A DNA stretch of 64,000 nucleotides from Portunus trituberculatus (taxonomy: Eukaryota; Arthropoda; Malacostraca; Decapoda; Portunidae): contig NW_025541370.1 in the NCBI RefSeq assembly GCF_017591435.1, forward strand, positions 227,733 to 291,732, written 5' to 3'. The first letter of the stretch is position 1. Each line of letters starts with the position of its first letter. Made by a program: the position numbers and the translations under genes. Shown piece after piece: positions 1 to 9,424 of this stretch. The notes below the pieces were generated by a model. It did no database searches, was not told the DNA's origin, and saw only the letters and a program-made list of their open reading frames with translations.

Positions 1-157
1 ACACCACACTCAAGGCACGTCAAATACACACGATATATACCCAAAACACCCTTATAATACGCCCAAACACCCTGCAACACACTTAAAACGTCCCAAATGT
101 GTCCCAAATCCAACACTATGCATTATAAAGAACGTTAGGATTAAAAGGGACACTTAC

Positions 158-275
158 CTAAATATTACACCTTGGCTCCTTCTCCTATTCCACCTCTATT
201 TCTCGTTTCTTCTTCGTCCTCCTTCTTTGTTTCTCCTTCTTCTTCCTTCTGTTGCTTCCGTCTTGACGTCTGAGC
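158..275 (-). other. Candidate non-coding exon, block copy 1
   Basis: Read on the minus strand this purine-rich (GAA/GGA) 118 nt segment is preceded by a T-rich acceptor ending TTTCTAG at 276 and followed by the donor GTAAGT at 157-152. The same acceptor and donor flank the corresponding segment in the other four block copies. The exon length differs between copies (118, 115, 108, 118 and 109 nt) and is not kept in a constant reading frame, so a non-coding exon is more likely than a coding one. The GAA-rich content resembles exonic splicing enhancers. Transcription is inferred, not seen. Confidence 0.45.
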
Positions 276-2239
276 CTAGAAACACATCAAAACACAAGAT
301 ATTAGACAAAATATTGAGGATAAGGTGGGTGACTTAAGTATTGTGACTTGGCTTCTCCTCCTCTTCCTTCTCTCTTTCTCCTTCCTTCCTTCTTATCCTC
401 CTTTATTTCTCCTTTCTACTTCCTTCTGCTACTAGTATCTACACACCTGAACCCAGAAACACACGAAAACACGCAGGAATCACCAGATATTAGGCAAAAT
501 ATTGACGAACTGCGAGTTTGGAAAAGAGGCGGCAGCCCGGGGCGATAGGGAGTCACCACCTGGGCTGTGGTCATCACAAGAGAACGGGAGCGGGGGTGAC
601 TCGGCTAAATTACGTAAATCATTTCATTTTAAAAATGACTTTTAGAAAAAACAAAGCCACGGCCGAATGCTTGTTATTTTATGACGTGATAAATAGTAAA
701 ACTAAGTTTAAAAATATCAAAACAACTCCAGCTTAACTAGTTCTCAAAATATGTCTAAATTAAGTATGCTAAATATAAAACAACATTCAAACTCATAAAT
801 CTGCTAAAACGCCCTGCAAAGTCAAACCATTTTCACTTGGCGAGTGTTTTACCACATTTGAGGGAGTGTGAGGTATCTTTCAAGGCATTCCACAGCGAGT
901 TACACCGAGAACCACAAACGTCACCAAATAAAATAAAGAAAAATAAGACGTTTTTTCAACACCACCAAACACCATTTCAAAGTCCACATATTTCACTCAA
1001 TAGATTGATTTCACGCTTAAAACAGGACAGCCGATCCTTTGATACCACAAAGGCCCACTTATACCTTCAAATAAGAAACCTCAAAATTCGAGGGGGAAAA
1101 TTTGGACCGTTGAAAAGCCTTTAACACACGCCATAAAACACCACTAAACGCCACATATTTACCCAACACAGGCGCGCAACACACTTCAAACACAACGAAA
1201 CATTTATACAAACCATAAAAACACACCATGGAAGCGTAATATTACTCTCACGAAATATTAGAAAAAAGTATTGGACCGAGCAGGCTGCCGGGGGGGGAGT
1301 ATGGCGGGGGACCGGAGGGGTAGGTAACATCCGGGGACCTGGAGGCGGGAACAGCGGCGGCGCGGGGTCCATATGTTGCCTTTAAAATCTCACCACAACA
1401 AAATGAAGCTATGTCGGGAAGAAATGACCATGGGAGATGAAATAGTAGACTGGTGGGTGCACTCTGGCACATGTATGGCTCACTGTATGTGAGTGAAGGA
1501 CGCAAATAACAACGGCGAATATACACAACTTGCCTCTATGACCGCTTGTTTACCTAATCACCTTTACAAATCTGGGTACAGTTCGAGGTATTTTCACTCC
1601 CGTAGGTAAATGGAGGCCCAAGATAAGCGAATGGCCTTAAACACACCTTGAGTAAGTGAAGGAGGGGTGTGGTGAAGGCTGCAGGTCAGGGTGGCTTGCC
1701 TTGCACTGCTGGTTCACTCTTGTCTTGCCGCTTGTGCTGCTAAAAACTGCCTGGGAATATGATAACACTTCACTTCATTGTGTGTGTGTGTGTGTTTAGC
1801 TTGGTTCTGTGTGTGTTTTGAGTATCTATGGCTGTGCGTGAATGCGTCTGGGTGTGTAGATAGACTGAGCAGTAAACACCAAGACCAGCGCCACCACCAC
1901 TGTATGTGCGTGAAGGTTGTGCTGTCTGTACGGTACACAACTGTCAATGATAACTCCCCATTACTACAGCTATTATTAATGGGACATAATGGTTATTCTC
2001 GCTTCAGGTATCGTGGCCTTTTAAGCTGAAAGGTGCCATTTTGTACATGACAGAGGGCAACTCCACCCCCACCGGGACATCCCCCAGCTTGGGACACCGG
2101 TACATCCTGCGTGGACCAAGAATAAGAGATATTAGGGAAAATGTGGGAGGTTTGGCCGGGTTGTGGTGGTGGTGTCCGCGTGCCACTACAGGCTACCCAA
2201 CGCCAGCTCCCTTAGCCATGTTCTAATCTTCTTTTATCG

Positions 2240-2306
2240 TATACCTAGTGGCCATGGCGTTAATACTAGCCTTAGAGCTTTCGTTGATCTCAAGGGTGCC
2301 TTCGAC
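2240..2306 (+). pseudogene. Reverse transcriptase fragment cut by gap
   Basis: Plus-strand reading gives a short RT motif-A region (SLRAFVDLKGAFD: F-x-D-L-x-x-A-F-D), the first catalytic aspartate block of non-LTR reverse transcriptases. It is cut off by the N run. The same sequence with more of the RT lies on the minus strand at 16113-16437, joined to the same upstream flank, so this insertion predates duplication of the block. Confidence 0.7.
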
Positions 2307-2806
2307 NNNNNNNNNNNNNNNNNNNNNNNNNNNNNNNNNNNNNNNNNNNNNNNNNNNNNNNNNNNNNNNNNNNNNNNNNNNNNNNNNNNNNNNNNNNNNN
2401 NNNNNNNNNNNNNNNNNNNNNNNNNNNNNNNNNNNNNNNNNNNNNNNNNNNNNNNNNNNNNNNNNNNNNNNNNNNNNNNNNNNNNNNNNNNNNNNNNNNN
2501 NNNNNNNNNNNNNNNNNNNNNNNNNNNNNNNNNNNNNNNNNNNNNNNNNNNNNNNNNNNNNNNNNNNNNNNNNNNNNNNNNNNNNNNNNNNNNNNNNNNN
2601 NNNNNNNNNNNNNNNNNNNNNNNNNNNNNNNNNNNNNNNNNNNNNNNNNNNNNNNNNNNNNNNNNNNNNNNNNNNNNNNNNNNNNNNNNNNNNNNNNNNN
2701 NNNNNNNNNNNNNNNNNNNNNNNNNNNNNNNNNNNNNNNNNNNNNNNNNNNNNNNNNNNNNNNNNNNNNNNNNNNNNNNNNNNNNNNNNNNNNNNNNNNN
2801 NNNNNN
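2307..2806. other. Assembly gap, 500 N
   Basis: Exactly 500 unknown bases, a placeholder length used for scaffold joins. The left flank is an RT fragment and the right flank is a (TG)n/(AAT)n microsatellite, so the join is between repeats and adjacency across it is not secured. Confidence 0.97.
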
Positions 2807-2850
2807 TGTGTGTGTGTGTGTGTAATAATAATAATAATAATAATAATAAA
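2807..2850. repeat. (TG)n then (AAT)n microsatellite; tail of RT element
   Basis: About 16 nt of (TG)n abuts the gap, followed by about nine ATA/AAT triplets (2823-2850). On the minus strand the triplet run directly follows the 3' end of the retroelement at 2866-3470 (ending AATAAACCG then TTATTATT), so it is read as that element's 3' tail rather than an independent microsatellite. Confidence 0.7.
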
Positions 2851-3470
2851 CGGTTTATTAGTTAGGCAATGTAAAAATTACACTGAAAATATACAGGGGG
2901 ACATTACCACAATGAACTAAAAATGCTTAACCTAACTATGGATAAACTTAACCTAGAATTCACTTATTTATTTAAGGCTCGCACAATAGTGGGCAGCGCG
3001 CTAAGTCGGTACCGATCAGTGCGCGGTGCTCTCAAGCGCCACGCGATTATGGTGTCGGGTGGCGCTAGCGAGGCACGTCGGGGGTAGCAGGTGGCGGAGA
3101 CGTGGATGACGCAGCAGTCCTTCCCAAAATTTTCCAAGGCTTCCTGGTGTCTTGTGGCCAGCCTCGGCAGACTCAGGCAGGTCAGGGCGTCCTCGTAGGA
3201 CCTGTAGGCAGGCCCAAGGATGACCTGAACGCCCTCCTCTGAACCCTCTCCAGCTGTTGTCGTTGTGTGAGGTTCAGGAGGAGGACCACGCTGGGGCGGC
3301 GTACATGAGCTTAGGGAGTATAAAGGTGAGGTACACTCCCCTCAGCTCATCTGCCGGTGCTCCCAGGGACCTGAGTCGGCGCAGTAAATAGATTTTATAT
3401 GAGGCTGACCTGATGATGTTGGAAACATGCTGCTTCCATGATAACTGATCATCCACCAAGACACCTAGAA
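2851..3470 (-). pseudogene. Non-LTR reverse transcriptase, C-terminal half and 3' end
   Basis: The minus-strand frame at 3483-3274 encodes LLGVLVDDQLSWKQHV and then a thumb-like segment with YLLRRLRSLG and YLTFILPKLMYAAPAW, typical of the region downstream of the YVDD box in jockey-superfamily elements common in decapods. Downstream the frame is lost by stops around 3230-3000. The 5' half of the same element is at 7361-8700, and the two are separated by the hAT-like element at 3471-7352. With the hAT and one copy of its target duplication removed, the reading frame joins cleanly across the junction (K-L-L-G-V), which shows this was a single element before the hAT arrived. Confidence 0.8.
3463..3470. 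repeat. Left 8 bp target-site duplication (ACCTAGAA)
   Basis: ACCTAGAA immediately left of the hAT-like terminus is repeated exactly at 7353-7360 immediately right of the other terminus. Eight base pairs is the hallmark duplication length of hAT transposases. Confidence 0.9.
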
Positions 3471-4689
3471 CAGGGGTTCTCAACCTTTTTATCGTTAAGA
3501 ACCCCCTGAGTTATAAGACCATCTACCAGTACCCCCAGTATTGTCACATGGAACATGGAACTCAATATGCAATGGCACTGCAAAGGATTTTATTAGATCA
3601 GCCATCTAAGTACCCCTGGAAATCTTCTTATGAAACCCCTGTGGTTCAGGATGGCCACTGTCCATGAGCTAACATCATTAGGTCTCTATGACGCTGAAGA
3701 CGTCTATGCAGAACGGTTTGGTTGGCAATAGACAATCTCATTATCAGACTTTGATTTCTAAGTTATGAAAATAATCTCATTTACGGGGCTTCATATGTTC
3801 ATGGTGTCTTGTAGTCTACTTACTAACCTAGAAGGAAAGAAAATATCATACTAACTTCGAGCTATCAATTGAGGAAGAAGTAATTTTTGTCCCAGGAATA
3901 GAGCAAGATGGTATATAAAAAAACACAATGCATAGTTATAACCTAACTCTACTATTATAGCGTTTTTTGTCGTAGATACATGTTTAGAAATACTTTACCT
4001 ATCTTGATATCTCCTTACGTGACAAAAGAATATCCAAAAATATACGATATGCAGTTGACCATCTTTTCTGTGAAATATTACGATATCTGTTGAATCTGGC
4101 AACTTCAACGGGAGTTTGGGTCCTCTCCTAGTGTTTCCTTATGATTGAAACATTGATATTTACACGTCATTGTGATCAGGAAATAAAGAAAACTAAGTTT
4201 GCTTTTTTCTAAGAGCATGAAATAGAAAAATTTATGTTTACAAGTGGCAGTTTATGTATAAGACACGCAAACCTGTGTGCACTCATCCACTCTATCCAGA
4301 AGCTTAACTAATTTTCAAAAGTTCCCCAATAGCTACACAACTACCATTGGTCTACTGTTTCTATCCAGTTACCTACAAACACGTACACATTCAAGGCAGC
4401 AACATGCAAAGTACACTAAATACTCCGGAGCAAAGCTGCCTCACCTTGTTTCATTAATCAGCTAACTCTTGCACACTTTCACACCAAAGCTATTTTTCAT
4501 TTACCATCGACGATTTTATATTCGAATCAAAATTAAAACGACGATTGAGAACTTTCGGCCTAAAGATGTTTGAGGGCCGTGACGGCCTTGGGCGCCGCAC
4601 GGGGGAAGGAGGTGGCCGTCGGGTCCGGCCTGGGGCCCAAGGCAGGGAACTGGCTGCAGGTCCTGCTTTTCCTTGGTGGCCTCAAGCTT

Positions 4690-5690
4690 CACTACTAGTC
4701 GTCCACTTGCAGCGCATCACACTAGGCAAGGGTCGCCATAAGCAAGAGATCAATGTCTACCACTCACCGGATGGTACCGTGAGGGGCCCTAAAGGGTGAT
4801 AAGGGCTCCTTGCATAGAATATGATGGTGAGTGGTGTGTACGGGACCTCTGCTTATAATGACACCGGGCTGAACAACTCGCCATGAACGAGGGCACGCTG
4901 TGCGCCATGAGCCAGGCACTGACAGTACCAGTGGTCCTTTACGTTAGGTTAGGTTAGATTAGGTTAGGTTAGGTTAGGTTAGGTTAGGTAAAAGGACTCA
5001 CTTCATGACAGCGTTTGGGGAGTGGTGTGGCGGGTCATTGCTCATGGCGACCTGTGTGAGGCATTGCAAGGTTGCATCGTCACTGCTCTCATAACCACGG
5101 GACTGGGGTTGACCCTTTCTGGGTAAAAGTTTCGTCCCAGTACCTGTGTAGGTAATAATACTTTGGATCGTTTCGCCATCGCCATCGCCGCACCGTTAGC
5201 CTCGATAAACGGATCGTTATCCTCAACAAACACATCTGTACCGTGGACACTGGAATCGCAACCTGTCGTGGAATCCCATTGTTAGCGTGGACTCATTTTC
5301 CTTCGCGGCTTCAAGCTCACTGATTGTTGTCAACTTGCAGCGCCTCATACTAGGCAAGGCGTCGCCTTAAGCAGGGTGCCGTGTCTACCGTCCATCAGAT
5401 GATGCCGTGAGGGGCCTTTAAGGGTGATAAGGGCTCCTTGCATAGAGTCTGGTGGTGAGTGGTGTGTACAGGACCTCTGCTTATAATGACATCGGGCTGA
5501 ACAACTCGCCATGAACGAGGGCACGCTGTGCGCCATGAGCCAGGCACTGACCGTACCAGTGGTCCTTTACGGGGTGAAAAGGACTCACTGACAGTGTTTG
5601 GGGAGTGGAGTGTGGCGGGTTATGCTCATGGCTACCCGTGTGAGGCGCAGTAAGGTGGCAGCGTCACTCTCCTCGCACTCACGGGTCTGG
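4690..5690 (+). repeat. Tandem duplication of a ~0.4 kb unit with spacer
   Basis: The stretch around 4690-5110 recurs at about 5320-5690 in the same order: AAGGGTGATAAGGGCTCC, then CGCCATGAGCCAGGCACTGA, then GTGGTCCTTTACG, then AAAAGGACTCACT. The copies differ by scattered substitutions and by the TTAGG insertion in the left copy. The short open frames across it are not conserved in length and I see no recognisable protein. Confidence 0.75.
4944..4989 (+). repeat. Interstitial TTAGG telomere-like array
   Basis: About nine tandem TTAGG units, one changed to TTAGA. TTAGG is the canonical telomere repeat of most arthropods. The array interrupts one member of the local duplication: the sister copy near 5570 reads straight from CCTTTACG through GGGTG into AAAAGGACTC. 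This is an interstitial telomeric sequence, not a chromosome end. Confidence 0.93.
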
Positions 5691-5965
5691 GGTGAACTCT
5701 TACGGGGTGAAAGGGTTCGCCCCAGTACCTGTGTGCAAGTGAACTTCAATTGCGTCGCAGTGAGGTGGCAGCGCCACTCTCCTCGCACCTAAGGGTGTGG
5801 GATGGACCCTTACGGGGTGAAAGGGTTCATCCCAGCACCTGTGTGCAAGTGGACTTCAATTGCAGCGCAGGAAGGTGGCAGCGTCACTTTACTCGCACTC
5901 AAGGGTGTTGGGTGGACCCTTACGGGGTGAAAGGGTTCGTCCCAGTACCTGTGTAGGCAAGTGGA
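5640..5965 (+). repeat. ~110 bp minisatellite, three units
   Basis: Three units begin with AAGGTGGCAGCG or a close variant (near 5651, 5761 and 5871), and each contains ACGGGGTGAAAGGGTTC and CCCAGTACCTGTGT. A diverged fourth unit lies at 5050-5150. The period is not a multiple of three and stops occur, so no protein is proposed. Confidence 0.8.
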
Positions 5966-5979
5966 CTTCAATATTGTGT

Positions 5980-6260
5980 CTTGAAATCGCATCGTGAGGA
6001 CTGGAACCGCATCGACATCGTGGAAACCCACATCGTTCCGTGGAAACTGGAATTGCATCTTGATCGTGGAAACTCGCATTATTATCTTGGAAACTGGAAG
6101 GGCATCTTTATCATGGAAAGGCATCGTCATTTTGGAAACTTGCATCGCTATCGAGGAAACTGGAATGCCATTGTTATCTTGGAAACTCAGGCGCTATCGA
6201 GGAATCTGGAATCAAATCTTATCGTACACACTGTTATCGTGGAAGCTCTCGTGATCGTCG
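5980..6260 (+). repeat. Degenerate ~22 bp minisatellite
   Basis: Repeats of the form ATCGTGGAAACTGGAATCGC appear about ten times with heavy variation, and isolated relatives lie at 5230-5290. Open frames of 86 and 103 codons across it are by-products of the repeat, because their predicted peptides simply repeat WKPT/GNWN-like words. Confidence 0.75.
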
Positions 6261-6299
6261 TTCGTTTCGTTATCTCTGAATTACTTAATTAGTCTTGGT

Positions 6300-7340
6300 A
6301 TTATTATTATTAGCTTCCATAATAATAGAGATGTTGGTCATTTTTATCTTATCTTTTTTACTGTATTTTTTTTTTCAGGGTACAGTTTAGTGTTCTTCAA
6401 CCTTTTCTAAATTCGTGCACCTTTTCGAGAAGCAAGGAGGACTATAAAAGAAATGCATCAATATTCGTAATTTTCCCCTACTTTAAGACTGAAAATCGAT
6501 AGATAACATTATTGAATATCTACCTGAAGCTACAGTTTTTTAGTCCTAAACAGTCGCTATATAGAGCGAAATGTACTACAGTATAACAAAATGCCACATC
6601 TCAAACACATTAGGCCCGTGTTCCGTCGGAGTGTAATATATTACTATTGTGAATAAATCGCAATACTTTGATTAATATCAATAGGAGAGGACCCAAACTG
6701 TCACAATTTCAGTGTTCGCAGGAGAGAGTCAGTATCGTCTCGCGGTACAGAGTAATCGTCTCTAAACACTGTATTACGATGTATCTATTGATTTGCCAGG
6801 GTTTTACTCCTACCAGTATTTTTCTGTTCTTATTCTACCATGGTATTTCTTTATAGTTACTTGAGTTTATACGACTGACATCATAATATAGAGCAAAACA
6901 TAATTGTCTGGTGTACCAAGATCTTTCATTTCTAGAGACTTAATTACCTCACAGAGAGACACTATATGTGACTAACATGCAATGAATTTACCAAAAGGAA
7001 CTTATCAGACAATTTTCGATCATTATGGCAGTGAACTAGTGCTTTGCAGTAGTTGCAACGTAACTTAACAGAGATAAATAAGTCACTGTGTGTGAATAAC
7101 ATATAAAATAAGAATCGGAGCAAATATTATAGGTTTGCAAGGTTGTGTGGCAACTGTAATCCAAGAGCTTTCTCAAGTGATATAACTAGAGTTTCCTTGT
7201 TAACGTTGTTAACGTGTCCTGGTTCTAGTGAAGGACACATTGTATACTAAAACAATTTGCTGCTATTTAAAACTGAAGCATTTTGAGAAACTACGTACCC
7301 CAAAAATTCCTCTCACGTACCCTGGGGTACGCGTACTAGG
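6300..7340. other. AT-rich right part of hAT element, no gene seen
   Basis: No open frame with recognisable protein content and no tandem structure beyond short A/T runs. It ends in a stretch resembling the subterminal region of the hAT (ACGTACCCTGGGGTACGCG, itself partly palindromic). Confidence 0.6.
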
Positions 7341-7352
7341 TTGAGAACCCTG

Positions 7353-7360
7353 ACCTAGAA
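7353..7360. repeat. Right 8 bp target-site duplication (ACCTAGAA)
   Basis: Exact partner of 3463-3470 on the other side of the hAT-like element. Confidence 0.9.
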
Positions 7361-8700
7361 GCTTGGTGCTGCGGACCACCTGGAATGAAAAGAAAGCTAA
7401 GACTGCTGTGTGGAGGTACAAATGTGCATCACCACGGTCTTGGTGTGGTTGATGGTCATTTTGTTGTCCTCCGTCCACGTCTGTAGTTGGTTTAGAGTGG
7501 ACTGCAGTGCTGAAAGTCTGGGTTGTGTTGTTGACGGACACGCCCACGGTGCAGTCGTCACATACTTCCAGCGGTTTCGAGCATCGTTGATAAGGATGAG
7601 GAAACACAGTGGGCCCATCTTGGTCCCCTGAGGGACCCGCATGTGAGCTGTTGGAAAGGAGACAGAGCCCTGATAACGAACGGCCTGACGCCTTCCCGTG
7701 AGGAAGTCTGCCAGCCACGCTATCAGGTAGGGAGAGACCCAGAGTGATGGCTTTGTTTGTCACAACAGTGTGATCAACAAGATCAAGGTCTTTCTGAAGT
7801 CCACAAAAGCAATAGCTAGAAAGTGTTGCGTTTGTCCAGGTGGCTGTGGACGAATTCCAGGAAGCTGACAAGGTAGTGAGATGTGGAGGTGGATTTAATA
7901 TTGCCAAATTGTTGTGTGTCAATAGAGTTACAAATTTTTTATAGGCCCAGTCGAACACAAATCTTCACAGATAAGGCTGGGTATAGGGGTGATGGCGACT
8001 GGTCTTAGATCATTCAGTGACTGTGGATTAGAAATTTTATGACGTAAGATGTCTTCCAGTCATCAGGGCAGGAATGTTGAGAAAGGAGGCATTGATGATA
8101 GAGCAAAGGGTGTGGCAAGTTCTGGGGCAAATTCTCTGTAAATATTGATGGGAGGTCAGTAGTGGTGGATCTGTTTAGTTTAAATTTAAGAAGCTTCCTG
8201 TAAACATCAGCCTCCTGGACAGTGGGTGGAGGGAGGAGGCAGGGTAGGCTGGGAGTAGTGGAGTGAAAGGGAGTGTCTGACAGATCGCAGCAAGTGACCG
8301 TTAATCTCTTCGGCCGCTGTCAGGTGAAAGGTGTGAAACACAGGGAAGAGAAGAGGCTTGCTTTTGTAAACCACACAAAGACTTAATCTTGTCGTACCAC
8401 TGTCTGTTGTTAGTAAGCTTGAGATGGTGAATTTTGTCTGGGTATAGCTTGCCTTGGCTTTTTAATTTCCTGATAACTCTGTTTCTTAAAATCCTGTACT
8501 GGTCAGGGCTAGAGTGGAAAGCCCTGTCACGCTGACGAGGAGTCGTTTGATGCAGGCGTCATCCAAGGGGCATCAGATGGGTCCACTGTGATGTCCTTGG
8601 TAAAATAGTGGTGGAACGCTTCTGTTGTGGTGGTGAAAATAGTTCCACCTCCAGTACCTCGGTCCATGGGTGATGTGTCAGCCACTGCCCAAATTCCCTC
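7361..8700 (-). pseudogene. Non-LTR reverse transcriptase, N-terminal half
   Basis: On the minus strand, starting near 8700, short in-frame stretches read as a non-LTR linker (FGQWLTHHPW, then DAPWMTP), followed by RT blocks: DLVDHTVVTNKA, a WLADFLTGRRQAVRYQG-like block, VPQGTKMGPLCFLILIND, then KYV/DDCTVGV where the Y-x-D-D box is split by a one-base deletion, and LNQLQTWTEDNKMTINHTKT. The frames alternate, with several frameshifts and stops, so the gene is dead. The continuation is at 2851-3470 beyond the hAT. A (TG)n run at 8707-8731 marks its upstream edge. The family is a jockey-superfamily element by motif order; the clade is uncertain. Confidence 0.8.
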
Positions 8701-8931
8701 ATGGCGGAGTGTGTGTGTGTGTGTGTGTGTGTTGCGTTAAATATAAATAAACTGTGTGACCCCTGCCCCCTTCCCCCATCTCTCCTCCAATAACTGCCCC
8801 CTCCCCTCTGCCCCCCACAATCTCTCCCTCAAGTCAGTGTGTAAAAATTTTAATAGTATTTCACCTTAATCTATTACTTGACCCCTCTTTCCCCCCTGTC
8901 TCCCCCAACTAATGACCTCCCTCCCCCACAG

Positions 8932-9041
8932 GTACAGGATGGCCAGGCGGGGGTTGCGGAAGACCAGCGGGCGAGGTCACAAGTGGAAGAAAGGTCACAG
9001 CTGTGTGTCCAACCCCGAGGTCACCAAGCACTGCCAAGCTG

Positions 9042-9043
<2 letters not shown>
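8932..9043 (+). CDS. RRP12: Putative first coding exon of RRP12-like protein (partial)
   Basis: A long pyrimidine tract ending CCCCCACAG (8931) precedes GTACAGG and an ATG at 8939. The 35 codons read M-A-R-R-G-L-R-K-T-S then a basic stretch with KWKKGHSCVSNPEV and TKH-CQAAR. This fits the conserved N-terminus of RRP12, the nucleolar HEAT-repeat factor needed for pre-40S and pre-60S ribosome maturation, whose animal members begin with a short basic leader, then W-K-K-G-H-S-x-x-S-N-P and H-R-Q-A-A-R-S-R-F-F. The next expected residues (SRFF) are missing because the sequence passes straight into a (GA)n run with no visible GT donor. The ATG choice is supported by alignment to the family start and by the upstream acceptor, which implies a spliced 5' UTR. 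No later RRP12 exon was recognised. It may be a real first exon with a microsatellite-disrupted boundary, or a fragment. Confidence 0.55.

Positions 9044-9122
<79 letters not shown>
9044..9122 (+). repeat. (GA)n microsatellite abutting the RRP12-like exon
   Basis: About 39 uninterrupted GA units. It begins within the reading frame of the RRP12-like exon (AGA-GAG), where it would encode an Arg-Glu repeat if read through, and ends in an A-run. Confidence 0.97.
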
Positions 9123-9126
<4 letters not shown>

Positions 9127-9424
9127 AAGCTATGACATGATATTTTTTTCAATAATTCCCCGCCCATCCCAGCCTAACCTAGTGCAACAACCCCAGTACT
9201 ATTCCCTCCCTCTCTTCTGCAGTTCCATTCATGTTTTTCAATGTTTTTCTAATATTTTTCTTGTTTTCTCTTACTTTTCAACAATTTAAGTGCATGCTGT
9301 GATCCAGATCTGAAAAACTGATTTCAAAACAAAGTTATAGAATTTATGACTTGAAATTTTGAGGATATTGTAAGCTATTGGTTGTCTTTGAAGTATTTAC
9401 CTTGTTGTATTGATATGATAATCC

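Larger units (their letters stand above)
1..2306 (-). repeat. Complex block repeat, copy 1 (runs into N gap)
   Basis: The order on the plus strand is an AC-rich minisatellite (1-110), a CT-rich double unit (165-510), about 800 nt of unique-looking AT-rich sequence, a GC-rich patch (1280-1370), a (TG)n-bearing segment (1760-1900), and a tail reading into a reverse-transcriptase fragment (2240-2306). The reverse complement of this order recurs at 16345-20437 and 27062-29880, and the same orientation recurs at 38344-41136 and, diverged, at 61000-63170. Copy 1 is the uninterrupted (empty) version of the site that holds a CR1 insertion in copy 2. No open reading frame in it is convincing as a protein gene. 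Strand is given as minus because the conserved splice signals lie on that strand. It could be the body of an unrecognised large transposon or a duplicated non-coding locus. Confidence 0.8.
3471..7352. mobile_element. hAT-like DNA transposon, non-autonomous, 3882 bp
   Basis: The left terminus reads CAGGGGTTCTCAACC and the right terminus, reverse complemented, reads CAGGGTTCTCAACC; this CAGGG-TTCTCAA form is the classical hAT terminal inverted repeat. Perfect 8 bp duplications flank both ends. I find no transposase open reading frame (no RW/DDE-like hAT protein, no BED finger), so it is non-autonomous. About 3490-4540 and 6300-7340 are AT-rich without genes; 4540-6290 is GC-richer and made of duplicated and minisatellite sequence, probably acquired cargo. 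It interrupts an RT pseudogene, so it is younger than that element. The right-hand terminus has one G less than the left, a small decay. Confidence 0.88.

Noticed and set aside
837..1124. 95-codon frame MASVLPHLRECEVSF, repeated in copies 3 and 4
   Set aside because: Starts at a TTG, differs at its end between copies, overlaps the opposite-strand shared frame and is absent from copy 5 as a protein; conservation follows the DNA block.
5598..6292. Overlapping 60-110 codon frames on both strands
   Set aside because: They arise from the 110 bp and 22 bp minisatellites; no family resemblance.
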